From the NCBI GenBank assembly GCA_045657645.1, contig JAZOTL010000028.1:1-7344 (forward strand): a DNA stretch of 7,344 bases, given 5' to 3'. Positions 1 through 5,988 of the stretch are shown here, piece after piece (the first letter of the stretch is position 1; the number at the start of each line of letters is the position of its first letter). Below the pieces are notes generated by a model, which saw only the letters and a list, made by a program, of their open reading frames with translations, was not told the DNA's origin and did no database searches. The translations under genes and the position numbers were made by a program. Origin of the DNA: RGIG7300 sp045657645 (GTDB lineage: Bacteria > Bacillota > Clostridia > Oscillospirales > CAG-272).

Positions 1-145
1 GAGCTTTTTTACGCTTTTTGAAAAAAGCTTAGCAAAAACTTTTATGCTCGCGTGAAGTTAAATTAAAACTTTTAGTTTGTGGCACGAATATTCAAGCCAG
101 CACAAACCCATTCATAAAAGTTTTGGTTCCGCTTTTTTAAAGCGG
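1..145. repeat. Nested inverted repeats in the left intergenic region
   Basis: No coding region is supported in the first 173 bases. The stretch contains several inverted repeats. The 12-base arms AAAACTTTTATG (35-46) and CATAAAAGTTTT (113-124) are perfect complements, and inside them GTTTGTG (75-81) pairs with CACAAAC (101-107). AAAACTTTTA of the left arm recurs directly at 65-74. Further out, AGCTTTTTT (2-10) can pair with AAAAAAGCT (21-29), and CCGCTTT/AAAGCGG (129-145) is a perfect 7-bp stem with a TTT loop. The nesting suggests either a folded leader RNA or a dispersed intergenic repeat. Neither can be shown from one copy. The 129-145 hairpin has no T-run after it, so it does not look like a rightward terminator. 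Confidence 0.6.
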
Positions 146-173
146 AGCGAGGATTGACAAGAGGGGTGTTGGA

Positions 174-1667
174 ATGTTAAAATTAGCTGAGGTGTTAGAT
201 ATGGAATTTGCAAAGAATTTTAGCTGTGCCAAGGTCTTTTCAGACAATATGGTGCTGCAGAGAAATGAAAAGATAAAAATATGGGGAAAGGCTCCTTTAG
301 AGGAAGAAGGCAGGTACGTAAAGTGCGAATTTATGGAAGAAGAGTGCTTTGCCAAGGTTGAAAACGGCCGTTGGTGCGCTGTTTTCAAAAACGTATTTGA
401 AACCAGCCGTGAGCCTCATAACCTTACCGTAACAGGGGATGAATCCACCCTTGTGCTTCGCAACGTGCTTGTGGGGGATGTATACCTTGTTATAGGACAA
501 TCGAATATACATTACAGCGTGGCAGACGTGCGCCGCAATGCTCCCGAAGGATATCCCGGTAAGGATTTTTATTGCGATGAAAATGAGCTTATACGCCTTA
601 ACCGTTCATCGGTCCATGATTCGGATACAAGCGAAATTTATCCCCAAAGAGGCACTGATGAGGTTTTAGAGGACGTGCTTACAGGCAGGAGCTGGCAATG
701 CCCTATGGAAGGCGGAGATGACTTTTCTGCCATAGGTTATTATACTGCCCACCGTATACACGCAAAAACAGGCGTGCCTGTAGGTCTTATTGAAATAGAT
801 GCAGACGGGCAGGGTATATGCGCCTTTTATCCCAACGAGTACGCAGAGCAAAATTCCCTTGACTGGATAGAAAACGGTGTTCATACCGCCACCTTTTTAG
901 GTGATATGCACACCCCTTCAAGATTTGTATATAATCATTTTATAGCCCCCTTTGTAGGCTATGCAGTACGTGGACTTATATGGTATCAGGGTGAAAGCGA
1001 CTGCTGGTGGAACAATTATCCCCACTATCCCGTTAGATTTGCAGGCCTTATATCCGAATTGCGCCGTAGATGGGATATAAACTTCCCTGTATTTATGGTG
1101 GAATTACCTTCAATCTACCCCTTGCCTACAGATGCGCCGGAGGGCACGGAATGGCACTTTATAGACATCGGTGATATAAGGGGATCAATGGGCAGTATTC
1201 CTAACCTTCTTTCCGATTGTTATATTTCCGCTTCATCTGATATCTGGAAAGACAAGAGCTTTTTCAATAATCTGCATCCCTACTGCAAATGGCCACAGGC
1301 AAAGCGTGTGTCAAAGCTGATGCTTGCGGTAATCTATGGAATGGGAGAGCTTGAAGCGGCGGCAGGACCTTCCTTTGTTTCTACAGAATATAAGGGTGAG
1401 AGCGTTACTGTAAGCTTCAGGTATGCCGCAGGAGGCCTTACAAGCGTTGATTCAAGCGATATCAAGGGCTTTGAGGTATTAAGCGGTGGAGAGTGGCATA
1501 AGCCCTCAAGCGTTAATATAGATACCGAAAACGAGGTGGATATCACCTTTGATAAGGAGATAGAAGGCGTGCGCTATAACTGTATAGCTACAAATTCCTT
1601 CCCTTGTGAAGCAAACCTTTCTTCGGGCAACGGTGTGCCTGCCATAGCCTTTTGCGATATAAAGTGA
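174..1667 (+). CDS. Sialate O-acetylesterase-like SGNH hydrolase
   Basis: The protein (497 residues) matches the sialate O-acetylesterase family, which removes acetyl esters from sialic acids or other sugars. Visible family blocks are FSDNMVLQR near 22-30, the nucleophile block GDVYLVIGQSN (Ser110), the FSAIGYY and GVPVGLIEID stretch near 184-209, RGLIWYQGESD at 266-276 and NLHP at 366-369 with candidate catalytic His368. Residues from about 400 onward look like a C-terminal beta domain. No signal peptide or membrane segment is seen, so it is probably cytoplasmic. Two starts are credible. ATG 174 follows GAGGGG at 161-166. ATG 201 follows GAGGTG at 189-194 and gives 488 residues beginning close to the conserved FSDNMVLQR block. 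Oddities: the usual Asp two residues before the catalytic His is Asn366, GQSNM is GQSNI, and the common Gly-Gly-Thr block after GLI reads DADGQG. It leads a three-gene unit, with its stop overlapping the next start. Family assignment is firm; activity and substrate are uncertain. Confidence 0.88.
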   Translation: MLKLAEVLDMEFAKNFSCAKVFSDNMVLQRNEKIKIWGKAPLEEEGRYVKCEFMEEECFAKVENGRWCAVFKNVFETSREPHNLTVTGDESTLVLRNVLVGDVYLVIGQSNIHYSVADVRRNAPEGYPGKDFYCDENELIRLNRSSVHDSDTSEIYPQRGTDEVLEDVLTGRSWQCPMEGGDDFSAIGYYTAHRIHAKTGVPVGLIEIDADGQGICAFYPNEYAEQNSLDWIENGVHTATFLGDMHTPSRFVYNHFIAPFVGYAVRGLIWYQGESDCWWNNYPHYPVRFAGLISELRRRWDINFPVFMVELPSIYPLPTDAPEGTEWHFIDIGDIRGSMGSIPNLLSDCYISASSDIWKDKSFFNNLHPYCKWPQAKRVSKLMLAVIYGMGELEAAAGPSFVSTEYKGESVTVSFRYAAGGLTSVDSSDIKGFEVLSGGEWHKPSSVNIDTENEVDITFDKEIEGVRYNCIATNSFPCEANLSSGNGVPAIAFCDIK

Positions 1668-1921
1668 TGGAGTGGTATACCTACATTCTTAAATGCGCCG
1701 ACGGTACTTTTTATACGGGAATGACAAACGATCTTGAAAAGCGGCTATCCAATCACAACAAGGGAACTGCCGCAAAATACACAAGATGCAGATTACCTGT
1801 AGAGCTTGTATGGCATACCCAATGTGAAAGCCGTTCGGAAGCACTGAAAAAGGAAAGCGAAATAAAAAAGCTTACACGAAAACAAAAATTAAAACTTATT
1901 GAGGAAAAAAAGAATGGGTAA
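1667..1921 (+). CDS. GIY-YIG nuclease-like protein, UPF0213/YhbQ type
   Basis: This 84-residue protein is a single GIY-YIG domain of the small stand-alone UPF0213 group. The sequence shows YTYILKCADGTFYTGMTNDL at 4-23, the domain's two signature halves. Arg26 in EKRL, the AKYTR segment at 36-40 and Glu63 in the EALKKESEIKKLTR region sit where the family keeps its catalytic Arg and metal-binding Glu. The C-terminus is rich in Lys and Glu. Members of this group are thought to act on nucleic acid, but their cellular role is poorly defined. The ATG at 1667 overlaps the TGA of the esterase gene (TGATG), implying translational coupling. An in-frame TTG at 1652 is less likely because it would start inside the previous gene without need. 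Length is typical for the family, and the catalytic residues appear intact. Confidence 0.9.
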   Translation: MEWYTYILKCADGTFYTGMTNDLEKRLSNHNKGTAAKYTRCRLPVELVWHTQCESRSEALKKESEIKKLTRKQKLKLIEEKKNG

Positions 1922-2618
1922 GATAGTAACTTTAGGCGGCGGCGAGTTTTACCTGGGCGAAACAGAAAAGATAGACAGATACGCCCTTGACCTTACCGGA
2001 AAGTATGATCCGAGAATACTCTATATCCCTACGGCTTCTGAAGATACGGAAAGAGATCTTATGACGGAATATTATGCTTCCTTGGGTTGCAAAAACTACG
2101 ATATACTCTGCCTTATAGCCGATAAGCCTTGTGATGAGGAGATACAGGAAAAAATCGGGGCAGCCGACTATATTTTTGCAGGGGGAGGAGACGCCATACT
2201 CCTTATGGAAATCTGGAAAAAATGCAAGGTGGATGAATATATGCGTGCTGCCTATGATAGGGGATGCGTGCTTTCGGGTATAAGCGCAGGCTCTATTTGT
2301 TGGTTTGAAGCAGGACATACAGACAGCCGTTCCTATTATGAAAAGGATTGGGATTATGCCCGTATGGAGGGAACAGGCATTGTACCTGCAATCCACTCCC
2401 CCCATTTTGATGAAAAGCGCAACGCATCTCTTATGCGCCTTATGGAAACAGAGAGCCTTACAGGTGTGGGTCTTGAAAACAACTGTGCCCTTGCAGGTAT
2501 TGACGGCGATTGGCATATCGTTACAAGTAACCCTGAAGCAAAGGCACATATATTCCGTAACAAAAACGGCGTGGTAGAAAAAGAATATCTGTATGACGGG
2601 GCTCATTTTGAGCTTTGA
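1914..2618 (+). CDS. Peptidase E-like (S51 family) serine hydrolase
   Basis: The 234-residue protein fits the peptidase S51 family (dipeptidase E, cyanophycinase and YgaJ-like proteins), cytoplasmic hydrolases with a nucleophile elbow. Visible features are the N-terminal MGKIVTLGGG strand-turn, ILYIPTASED at 35-44, FAGGGDAILLMEIWK at 88-102, and SGISAGSICWF at 121-131 with nucleophile Ser124. A His-rich segment, PAIHSPHFDEKR (158-169), holds candidate catalytic His164. The family cleaves short peptides, classically Asp-X dipeptides, but the exact substrate cannot be read here. ATG 1914 is preferred: GAGG at 1901-1904 lies nine bases upstream, and the gene overlaps the GIY-YIG gene by 8 bases. 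The in-frame TTG at 1899 has no such support. It is the last gene of the rightward unit and is followed by a hairpin terminator 10 bases after its stop. Confidence 0.88.
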   Translation: MGKIVTLGGGEFYLGETEKIDRYALDLTGKYDPRILYIPTASEDTERDLMTEYYASLGCKNYDILCLIADKPCDEEIQEKIGAADYIFAGGGDAILLMEIWKKCKVDEYMRAAYDRGCVLSGISAGSICWFEAGHTDSRSYYEKDWDYARMEGTGIVPAIHSPHFDEKRNASLMRLMETESLTGVGLENNCALAGIDGDWHIVTSNPEAKAHIFRNKNGVVEKEYLYDGAHFEL

Positions 2619-2628
2619 ATTTGATAAC

Positions 2629-2658
2629 AAAAAGGCTGTCTTTTAGACAGCCGTTTTT
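2629..2658. terminator. Bidirectional rho-independent terminator
   Basis: GGCTGTCT (2634-2641) pairs perfectly with AGACAGCC (2645-2652) around a TTT loop. Five A precede the stem (2629-2633) and a T-run follows (2654-2658), so it can end transcription on both strands. It lies between the converging peptidase gene (+) and dut (-). Confidence 0.9.
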
Positions 2659-2662
2659 GATA

Positions 2663-3100
2663 TTACTTTCTTCCTGTTGAGCCGAAGCCGCCTTCACCGC
2701 GTGTGGTATCGGAAAGTTCTTCTGCTTCTTCAAACTCTGCCTTTAAGAAGGGAGCTATAACAAGCTGTGCTATACGCTCGCTAATTTCAAGGGTCTGTTC
2801 CTTTGCAGACTGGTTATAAAGAGCTACCATTATCTCCCCTCTGTAATCGGCGTCTATAACGCCAACCTTGTTTGCGGGGGCAAGACCTCTTTTTGTAGCA
2901 AGACCGCTTCTTGCGTATATAAGGCCTACGTAGCCTTCGGGTATCTCTGCGGCAATACCTGTATGCACAAGGCGGGTTTCGCCGGGGGCTATTGTTATTT
3001 CCTCTTCTTCAGCGCTGTAAAGGTCTGCGCCTGCAGAATAGGGAGAACCGTAGGTAGGTATTTTTGCATTAGGGGTTAATTTTTTTAATTTTACTGTCAT
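2663..3100 (-). CDS. dut: dUTP diphosphatase (dUTPase)
   Basis: This 145-residue protein is a standard trimeric dUTPase, which hydrolyses dUTP to dUMP and pyrophosphate. It keeps uracil out of DNA and feeds dTMP synthesis. All five family motifs are present in order: AGADLYS (23-29), RSGLA (64-68), NKVGVIDADYRGEI (77-90) with candidate catalytic Asp83, ERIAQLVI (108-115), and the flexible C-terminal Gly-rich arm RGEGGFGSTG (134-143) that closes over substrate. Length is normal. The start at 3100 follows a GGAG ribosome site (3107-3110, read on the minus strand), and its ATG overlaps the TGA of the upstream NERD gene (ATGA). The two are therefore probably translationally coupled. The stop sits 4 bases from the bidirectional terminator. 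Nothing suggests loss of activity. Confidence 0.97.
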   Translation of the reverse strand: MTVKLKKLTPNAKIPTYGSPYSAGADLYSAEEEEITIAPGETRLVHTGIAAEIPEGYVGLIYARSGLATKRGLAPANKVGVIDADYRGEIMVALYNQSAKEQTLEISERIAQLVIAPFLKAEFEEAEELSDTTRGEGGFGSTGRK

Positions 3101-3768
3101 CTTGGGCTCCTTTTATGGGTCTTTTTGTTTTTAAAGGTGGGATGGCGGCGCTTTTTATGGGCTGAAAGCACTTGTGTGATTATGCGCACGTCCTTTCTTG
3201 AAAGCACCATCTTATTGTTCATAGCATCTACGGCATCCACAACTTGATCACAACGCAGAAGCCAAGGATATTTGTGGCTGAATTTTACGTTAACGTCTGC
3301 AAAAACAACCAGGTTTCTTACAGGCACGTTTGTAATGCCCTTGTTTGCCAATGCTCTATGTATAGCCTTTATGTGGCCTGCATTTTGTTCATAAGGGGAC
3401 TCAAAGCGCAGGTTTTTATCCTTATACTTTTGATGCCAAACTCCTGTGGGCGGGCACTCTATAAATCCCTTTGCTCCCTTTACCTCTATTACCGCAATGC
3501 CGCCTGTGGTTACACATACCACGTCTACCTCTGTATCAAACACCCCTTCCTTTGTAGGTACGGGGAAATACAGATTTCGCATAACTGTTCCTTGTGGCAG
3601 GGCAGAGCGCAGCATTTCGTATATAAAGAACTCACGCTCTCTTCCGTATTGCAGTATCTGGGCGGCGTTTGTTTTTCCACTCAGATTGCTCATAGACCAC
3701 AGCAGTATAAAGGTTATACCGCATATGGCAATTATTATAATTAAAATGGGTAGAAATAATGACGTCAT
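3097..3768 (-). CDS. Membrane-anchored NERD-domain protein
   Basis: The 223-residue protein begins with a strongly hydrophobic segment (about 5-24), probably one membrane anchor, followed by a NERD (nuclease-related) domain. Glu44 in YGREREFF, then TEVDVVCVTTGGIAVIEVKG (79-98) with Asp82, Glu95 and Lys97, give the PD-(D/E)XK-like pattern. SPYEQNAGHIKAI (124-136) is the Gln-containing follow-up block seen in this family. The last 20 residues (204-223) are strongly basic, which could favour contact with nucleic acid or phospholipid; this is inference. NERD proteins are presumed nucleases or nucleic-acid processors, but few have been characterised. The start at 3768 follows AAAAGG (3775-3780 on the minus strand). 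The gene overlaps dut by 4 bases. It begins only about 20 bases after the acyl carrier gene's terminator T-run, and no separate convincing promoter is visible, so expression may depend on read-through. Confidence 0.85.
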   Translation of the reverse strand: MTSLFLPILIIIIAICGITFILLWSMSNLSGKTNAAQILQYGREREFFIYEMLRSALPQGTVMRNLYFPVPTKEGVFDTEVDVVCVTTGGIAVIEVKGAKGFIECPPTGVWHQKYKDKNLRFESPYEQNAGHIKAIHRALANKGITNVPVRNLVVFADVNVKFSHKYPWLLRCDQVVDAVDAMNNKMVLSRKDVRIITQVLSAHKKRRHPTFKNKKTHKRSPR

Positions 3769-3788
3769 AACTTACCTTTTGATGTTTT

Positions 3789-3824
3789 ATTAAAAAAAGC
3801 AGGTCTTGTGTAGTGATGACCTGC
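3789..3824 (-). terminator. Rho-independent terminator after the acyl carrier gene
   Basis: On the minus strand GCAGGTC (3824-3818) pairs with GACCTGC (3805-3799) around a 12-base loop and is followed by seven T (3798-3792). It lies about 20 bases after the acyl carrier protein stop and just before the NERD gene ribosome site. Confidence 0.88.
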
Positions 3825-3844
3825 TGTGATTGATTTTGTTCTGA

Positions 3845-4075
3845 TTATCCGTTTACCTGCTGATCAAGGTAGTGGCAAACATCAGCTACGGTAACAAATG
3901 TGTGAATGTCTTCATCGTTAATTTCAATATCAAACTTTTCTTCGCAGAGGAGAATAAGGTCTGCAAGCTCAAGAGAGTTAACGCCAAGGTCGTTGATAAG
4001 CTCTGCTTCCATTGTTACAACCTCAGGATCTACCTGCAATTCTTCTACGAGTATGTTCTTAATCTTCTCAAACAT
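3845..4075 (-). CDS. acpP: Acyl carrier protein (stand-alone, NSL variant)
   Basis: This 76-residue acidic protein has the four-helix acyl carrier layout, including the phosphopantetheine attachment region NDLGVNSLELADLI (28-41) with Ser34 as the prosthetic-group site. The later segment FDIEINDEDIHTFVTVADV matches the helix II-III part of fatty-acid synthesis carriers. The carrier shuttles thioester-bound acyl chains between enzymes in the cytoplasm. The usual Asp before the Ser (DSL) is Asn33 here (NSL). The start at 4075 follows a good GGAG site (4087-4084 on the minus strand). The gene is monocistronic, with its own consensus promoter and terminator, and no fatty-acid synthase gene lies nearby in this window. 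It could be the housekeeping carrier or a second, specialised one; the sequence does not settle which. Confidence 0.92.
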   Translation of the reverse strand: MFEKIKNILVEELQVDPEVVTMEAELINDLGVNSLELADLILLCEEKFDIEINDEDIHTFVTVADVCHYLDQQVNG

Positions 4076-4123
4076 GATAAATGCTCCTTTTGTATAACTT
4101 GTTAATTCATATATTGTCGTTAC

Positions 4124-4202
4124 ATAACAAAGAACAAGAGCACGTATATTAATCTACTGTTCTTGTTCCGATTACTCAATTATTATATAAAATCTTTGTT
4201 AT
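4124..4202. repeat. Inverted repeats overlapping the acyl carrier promoter and leader
   Basis: ATAACAAAG (4124-4132) is a perfect inverted copy of CTTTGTTAT (4194-4202), which lies in the spacer of the leftward promoter. Inside it GAACAAGA (4132-4139) pairs with TCTTGTTC (4161-4168), giving an 8-bp stem with a 21-base loop in the presumed 5' leader of the acyl carrier transcript. These could be operator half-sites or a leader hairpin. The region is AT-rich, so chance is not excluded. Confidence 0.4.
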
Positions 4203-4210
4203 CTTGTCAA
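4182..4210 (-). promoter_or_regulatory. Sigma-A promoter for the acyl carrier protein gene
   Basis: Read on the minus strand, TTGACA (4210-4205) and TATAAT (4187-4182) are separated by exactly 17 bases, a perfect consensus match. Transcription would begin near 4175, leaving a leader of about 100 bases before the ATG at 4075. Strong constitutive expression is expected, in line with an abundant carrier protein. Confidence 0.92.
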
Positions 4211-4243
4211 TAGTTTATGCTAAAGTTAGTGTATTAATCGGAG

Positions 4244-4272
4244 TTTACAAAATGTTGTATTTGTGATAAAAT
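4244..4272 (+). promoter_or_regulatory. Sigma-A promoter for the membrane protein gene
   Basis: TTTACA (4244-4249) and TAAAAT (4267-4272) are 17 bases apart, with a TG at 4264-4265 forming an extended -10. The start of transcription would fall near 4279, giving a leader of about 22 bases. This supports the ATG at 4302 over an in-frame TTG at 4278. Confidence 0.85.
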
Positions 4273-4301
4273 AAAACTTGATTTTAGAAGGAAGTGATAT
4301 T

Positions 4302-4928
4302 ATGGAAAGAAATAGATTAAAGAAGCGTATTGTTGCAGTTATGTTAATAATGGTAATAGTTTTAGCCGTATTGTGGACTGTATCTATTATACTTGATAAG
4401 GTGGATAAAAATGCGGCAGAGCCGGAAATTCCCGTGGTATATTATGATTTTTATACCCCGAATTTTGAGGCGGATATCTTTGAGGAAAGTAATTATCTTG
4501 AAAAGGACAGGCAGCTTTATTATACTGACGATATGGGTCAGCAGATAGGCTACACTAAAAATAATATAACGGAAAATGACTTAATTCCAGAATTTTTTAT
4601 AAATTATTTTGACGCCATAGCCCACGCCGATAAGGAAAAATATCTTTCTTGCTTCAGTGCCGAATACCGTGAAAAAATAGGCGATATAAAGGACTTTACA
4701 ATGCAGAGGGTATACAATATGGAGGTGGAGCTTATCTCCTGCCAAAGCCTTGAAAACGGCGAAAGCGTTGCGGAAGTTACCTGTAACTACCGTATTATGA
4801 AAAACGACGGAACCTTCCGCAATGATATAGGTAGCGATATGGGTAGAGTACAGTATATGACCCTTTCAATTAGAGATGAAAATATAGAAATAAGTTCTGT
4901 CAGAACACAGTATAAAGTGGAAAAATAA
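4302..4928 (+). CDS. Single-pass membrane protein of unknown function
   Basis: I do not recognise a named family for this 208-residue protein. It opens with a short basic stretch (RNRLKKR) and one hydrophobic helix at about 10-31, with no lipobox, so it is probably an N-terminal membrane anchor with the rest outside the cell. The exterior part is acidic and rich in Tyr. The segment from about 95 to 201 starts with FFINYFDAIAHADKEKYLSCF and continues as alternating beta strands. That resembles the helix-then-sheet pattern of NTF2-like domains, but this is only a visual impression. No catalytic motif is seen. The ATG at 4302 follows AAGGA (4288-4292). The gene has its own promoter, divergent from the acyl carrier gene, and its stop codon abuts the terminator stem, so it is transcribed alone. 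Confidence 0.82.
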   Translation: MERNRLKKRIVAVMLIMVIVLAVLWTVSIILDKVDKNAAEPEIPVVYYDFYTPNFEADIFEESNYLEKDRQLYYTDDMGQQIGYTKNNITENDLIPEFFINYFDAIAHADKEKYLSCFSAEYREKIGDIKDFTMQRVYNMEVELISCQSLENGESVAEVTCNYRIMKNDGTFRNDIGSDMGRVQYMTLSIRDENIEISSVRTQYKVEK

Positions 4929-4950
4929 AAACACCCGACAGGGTGTTTTT
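4927..4950. terminator. Bidirectional rho-independent terminator
   Basis: AAAAACACCC (4927-4936) pairs perfectly with GGGTGTTTTT (4941-4950) around a GACA tetraloop. The A and T tracts serve both strands. It overlaps the stop codon of the membrane protein gene (+) and lies one base from the stop of the converging LRR gene (-). Confidence 0.92.
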
Positions 4951-4951
4951 A

Positions 4952-5926
4952 TTAATAGTATTTACAGAAAAGATCGTTTTTCTTTGCGTATACAGACATA
5001 TAGGATTCCTTGGGGCAGTATACAAGCAGATCGTCACAGCCGCTAAACGCCTCTTCTCCTATAGTTATAAGGGCATCTGTTACGTATATTTTTTCAAGCA
5101 TATAGCAGGATAAAAATGCGGCAGAGCCTATGGTTGTAACTCCTTTGGTAAGGGTAACCTCCTTAAGCATTGCACAGTCAGTAAAGGCGGAGTTTCCAAT
5201 AGTTATAACCGTTGAAGGTGTAGTAAAGGTGGGGTATTCGCTTCCTGCGGGATATGTGATAAGATGGGTCATTGATTTATTATATAATACCCCATCAATA
5301 CTTGAGTAGTTTTCGTTATACTCGTTTACCGTGATATTTTTCAAAGAGGTGCAACCTGAAAATGCACCCTCTCCTATAAAGGAAACGCTTTTTGGTATGT
5401 AGATGTTTTCAAGGGAAGTGCAGGATAAAAAGGCACCTTCCCCTATGGTTGTAAGGTTGTCGGGGAGAGTTATGCTTTTTAAAGCGTAGCAATCAAAAAA
5501 TGCGTAGGCTTCTGTTTTTATAATGCTTTGCGGCAGGGTTATTTCCTCTATGCCCGCCCCGGAAAAAGCGTTTTCGCCTATGCTTTTTACCGTTTCGGGT
5601 ATAGTTATAGCTTTCAGGGCCGAGCAGGAAGAAAAAGCCCAATCCCCTATTCCCGTTATGCCTGTTGCTATAACGATGCTTTTTATATCGTGGTTATATT
5701 CACGCCAAGGGGTGGCGTTTGCCTTGTAATCATCCATTTCCCCAATGCCAGTAACGGTAAGCACTCCGTCCTTGTATCCCCACTCGGTTTGACCTGTGAT
5801 TATTTTATCTTTATTATTGTTATTTTTATTTTCTGAAGGGTCCATTTCATTTTCTATCATGCAGGAGCATAAGGCTGTAGGCAGACAGATTATAAGGACA
5901 AGCAGAAAAACAAAGAGTCGTTTCAT
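4952..5926 (-). CDS. BspA-like leucine-rich-repeat lipoprotein
   Basis: The 324-residue protein starts with a lipoprotein signal: MKR, a hydrophobic core, then LCSC, so Cys22 is the likely lipid-attachment site. An Asn-rich linker (about 33-40) follows, then a region near 45-90 (TGQTEWGYKDGVLTVTG) typical of the start of such proteins. Eight LRR_5/BspA-type repeats follow, each with an I-G-x-x-A-F-x-x-C core, the Phe falling at 98, 121, 143, 166, 189, 248, 271 and 294. The period is 23 residues, except for one of 22 and a longer insert between the fifth and sixth repeats. These proteins sit on the cell surface and are linked to adhesion or protein binding; the partner is unknown. The start at 5926 is fixed by GGGAG (5936-5932 on the minus strand) and by a promoter just upstream. 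An upstream in-frame ATG at 6007 lies before the promoter and inside the hydrogenase terminator, and is rejected. Confidence 0.92.
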   Translation of the reverse strand: MKRLFVFLLVLIICLPTALCSCMIENEMDPSENKNNNNKDKIITGQTEWGYKDGVLTVTGIGEMDDYKANATPWREYNHDIKSIVIATGITGIGDWAFSSCSALKAITIPETVKSIGENAFSGAGIEEITLPQSIIKTEAYAFFDCYALKSITLPDNLTTIGEGAFLSCTSLENIYIPKSVSFIGEGAFSGCTSLKNITVNEYNENYSSIDGVLYNKSMTHLITYPAGSEYPTFTTPSTVITIGNSAFTDCAMLKEVTLTKGVTTIGSAAFLSCYMLEKIYVTDALITIGEEAFSGCDDLLVYCPKESYMSVYAKKNDLFCKYY

Positions 5927-5954
5927 ATTTTCTCCCAAAATGTCATTATATAAA

Positions 5955-5983
5955 ATTATATAACATTTTTTTAAGATAATCAA
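5955..5983 (-). promoter_or_regulatory. Sigma-A promoter for the LRR lipoprotein gene
   Basis: On the minus strand TTGATT (5983-5978) and TATAAT (5960-5955) are 17 bases apart. A second TATAAT lies 10 bases further downstream (5950-5945) without a matching -35. Transcription from the first would start near 5948, giving a leader of about 20 bases before the ATG at 5926. Confidence 0.85.
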
Positions 5984-5988
5984 GAGAT

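Noticed and set aside
154..159. TTGACA as a -35 box
   Set aside because: It is only 14 bases before the ATG at 174, so any start point would fall inside the coding region, and no -10 fits.
1932..2630. Long minus-strand open frame opposite the peptidase gene (232 codons)
   Set aside because: It is rich in Cys, His and Phe in an unstructured way, has no recognisable motif, and lies wholly opposite a gene with clear family motifs. It is a codon-bias shadow.
3097..3768. NERD protein as part of an antiphage defence island
   Set aside because: No helicase, methylase, toxin or integrase neighbours are visible, and the partner is a housekeeping dUTPase. The context does not support defence.
4278..4301. 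TTG start at 4278 for the membrane protein
   Set aside because: It coincides with the predicted transcription start and has no ribosome site. ATG 4302 has both support and a normal signal-anchor start.
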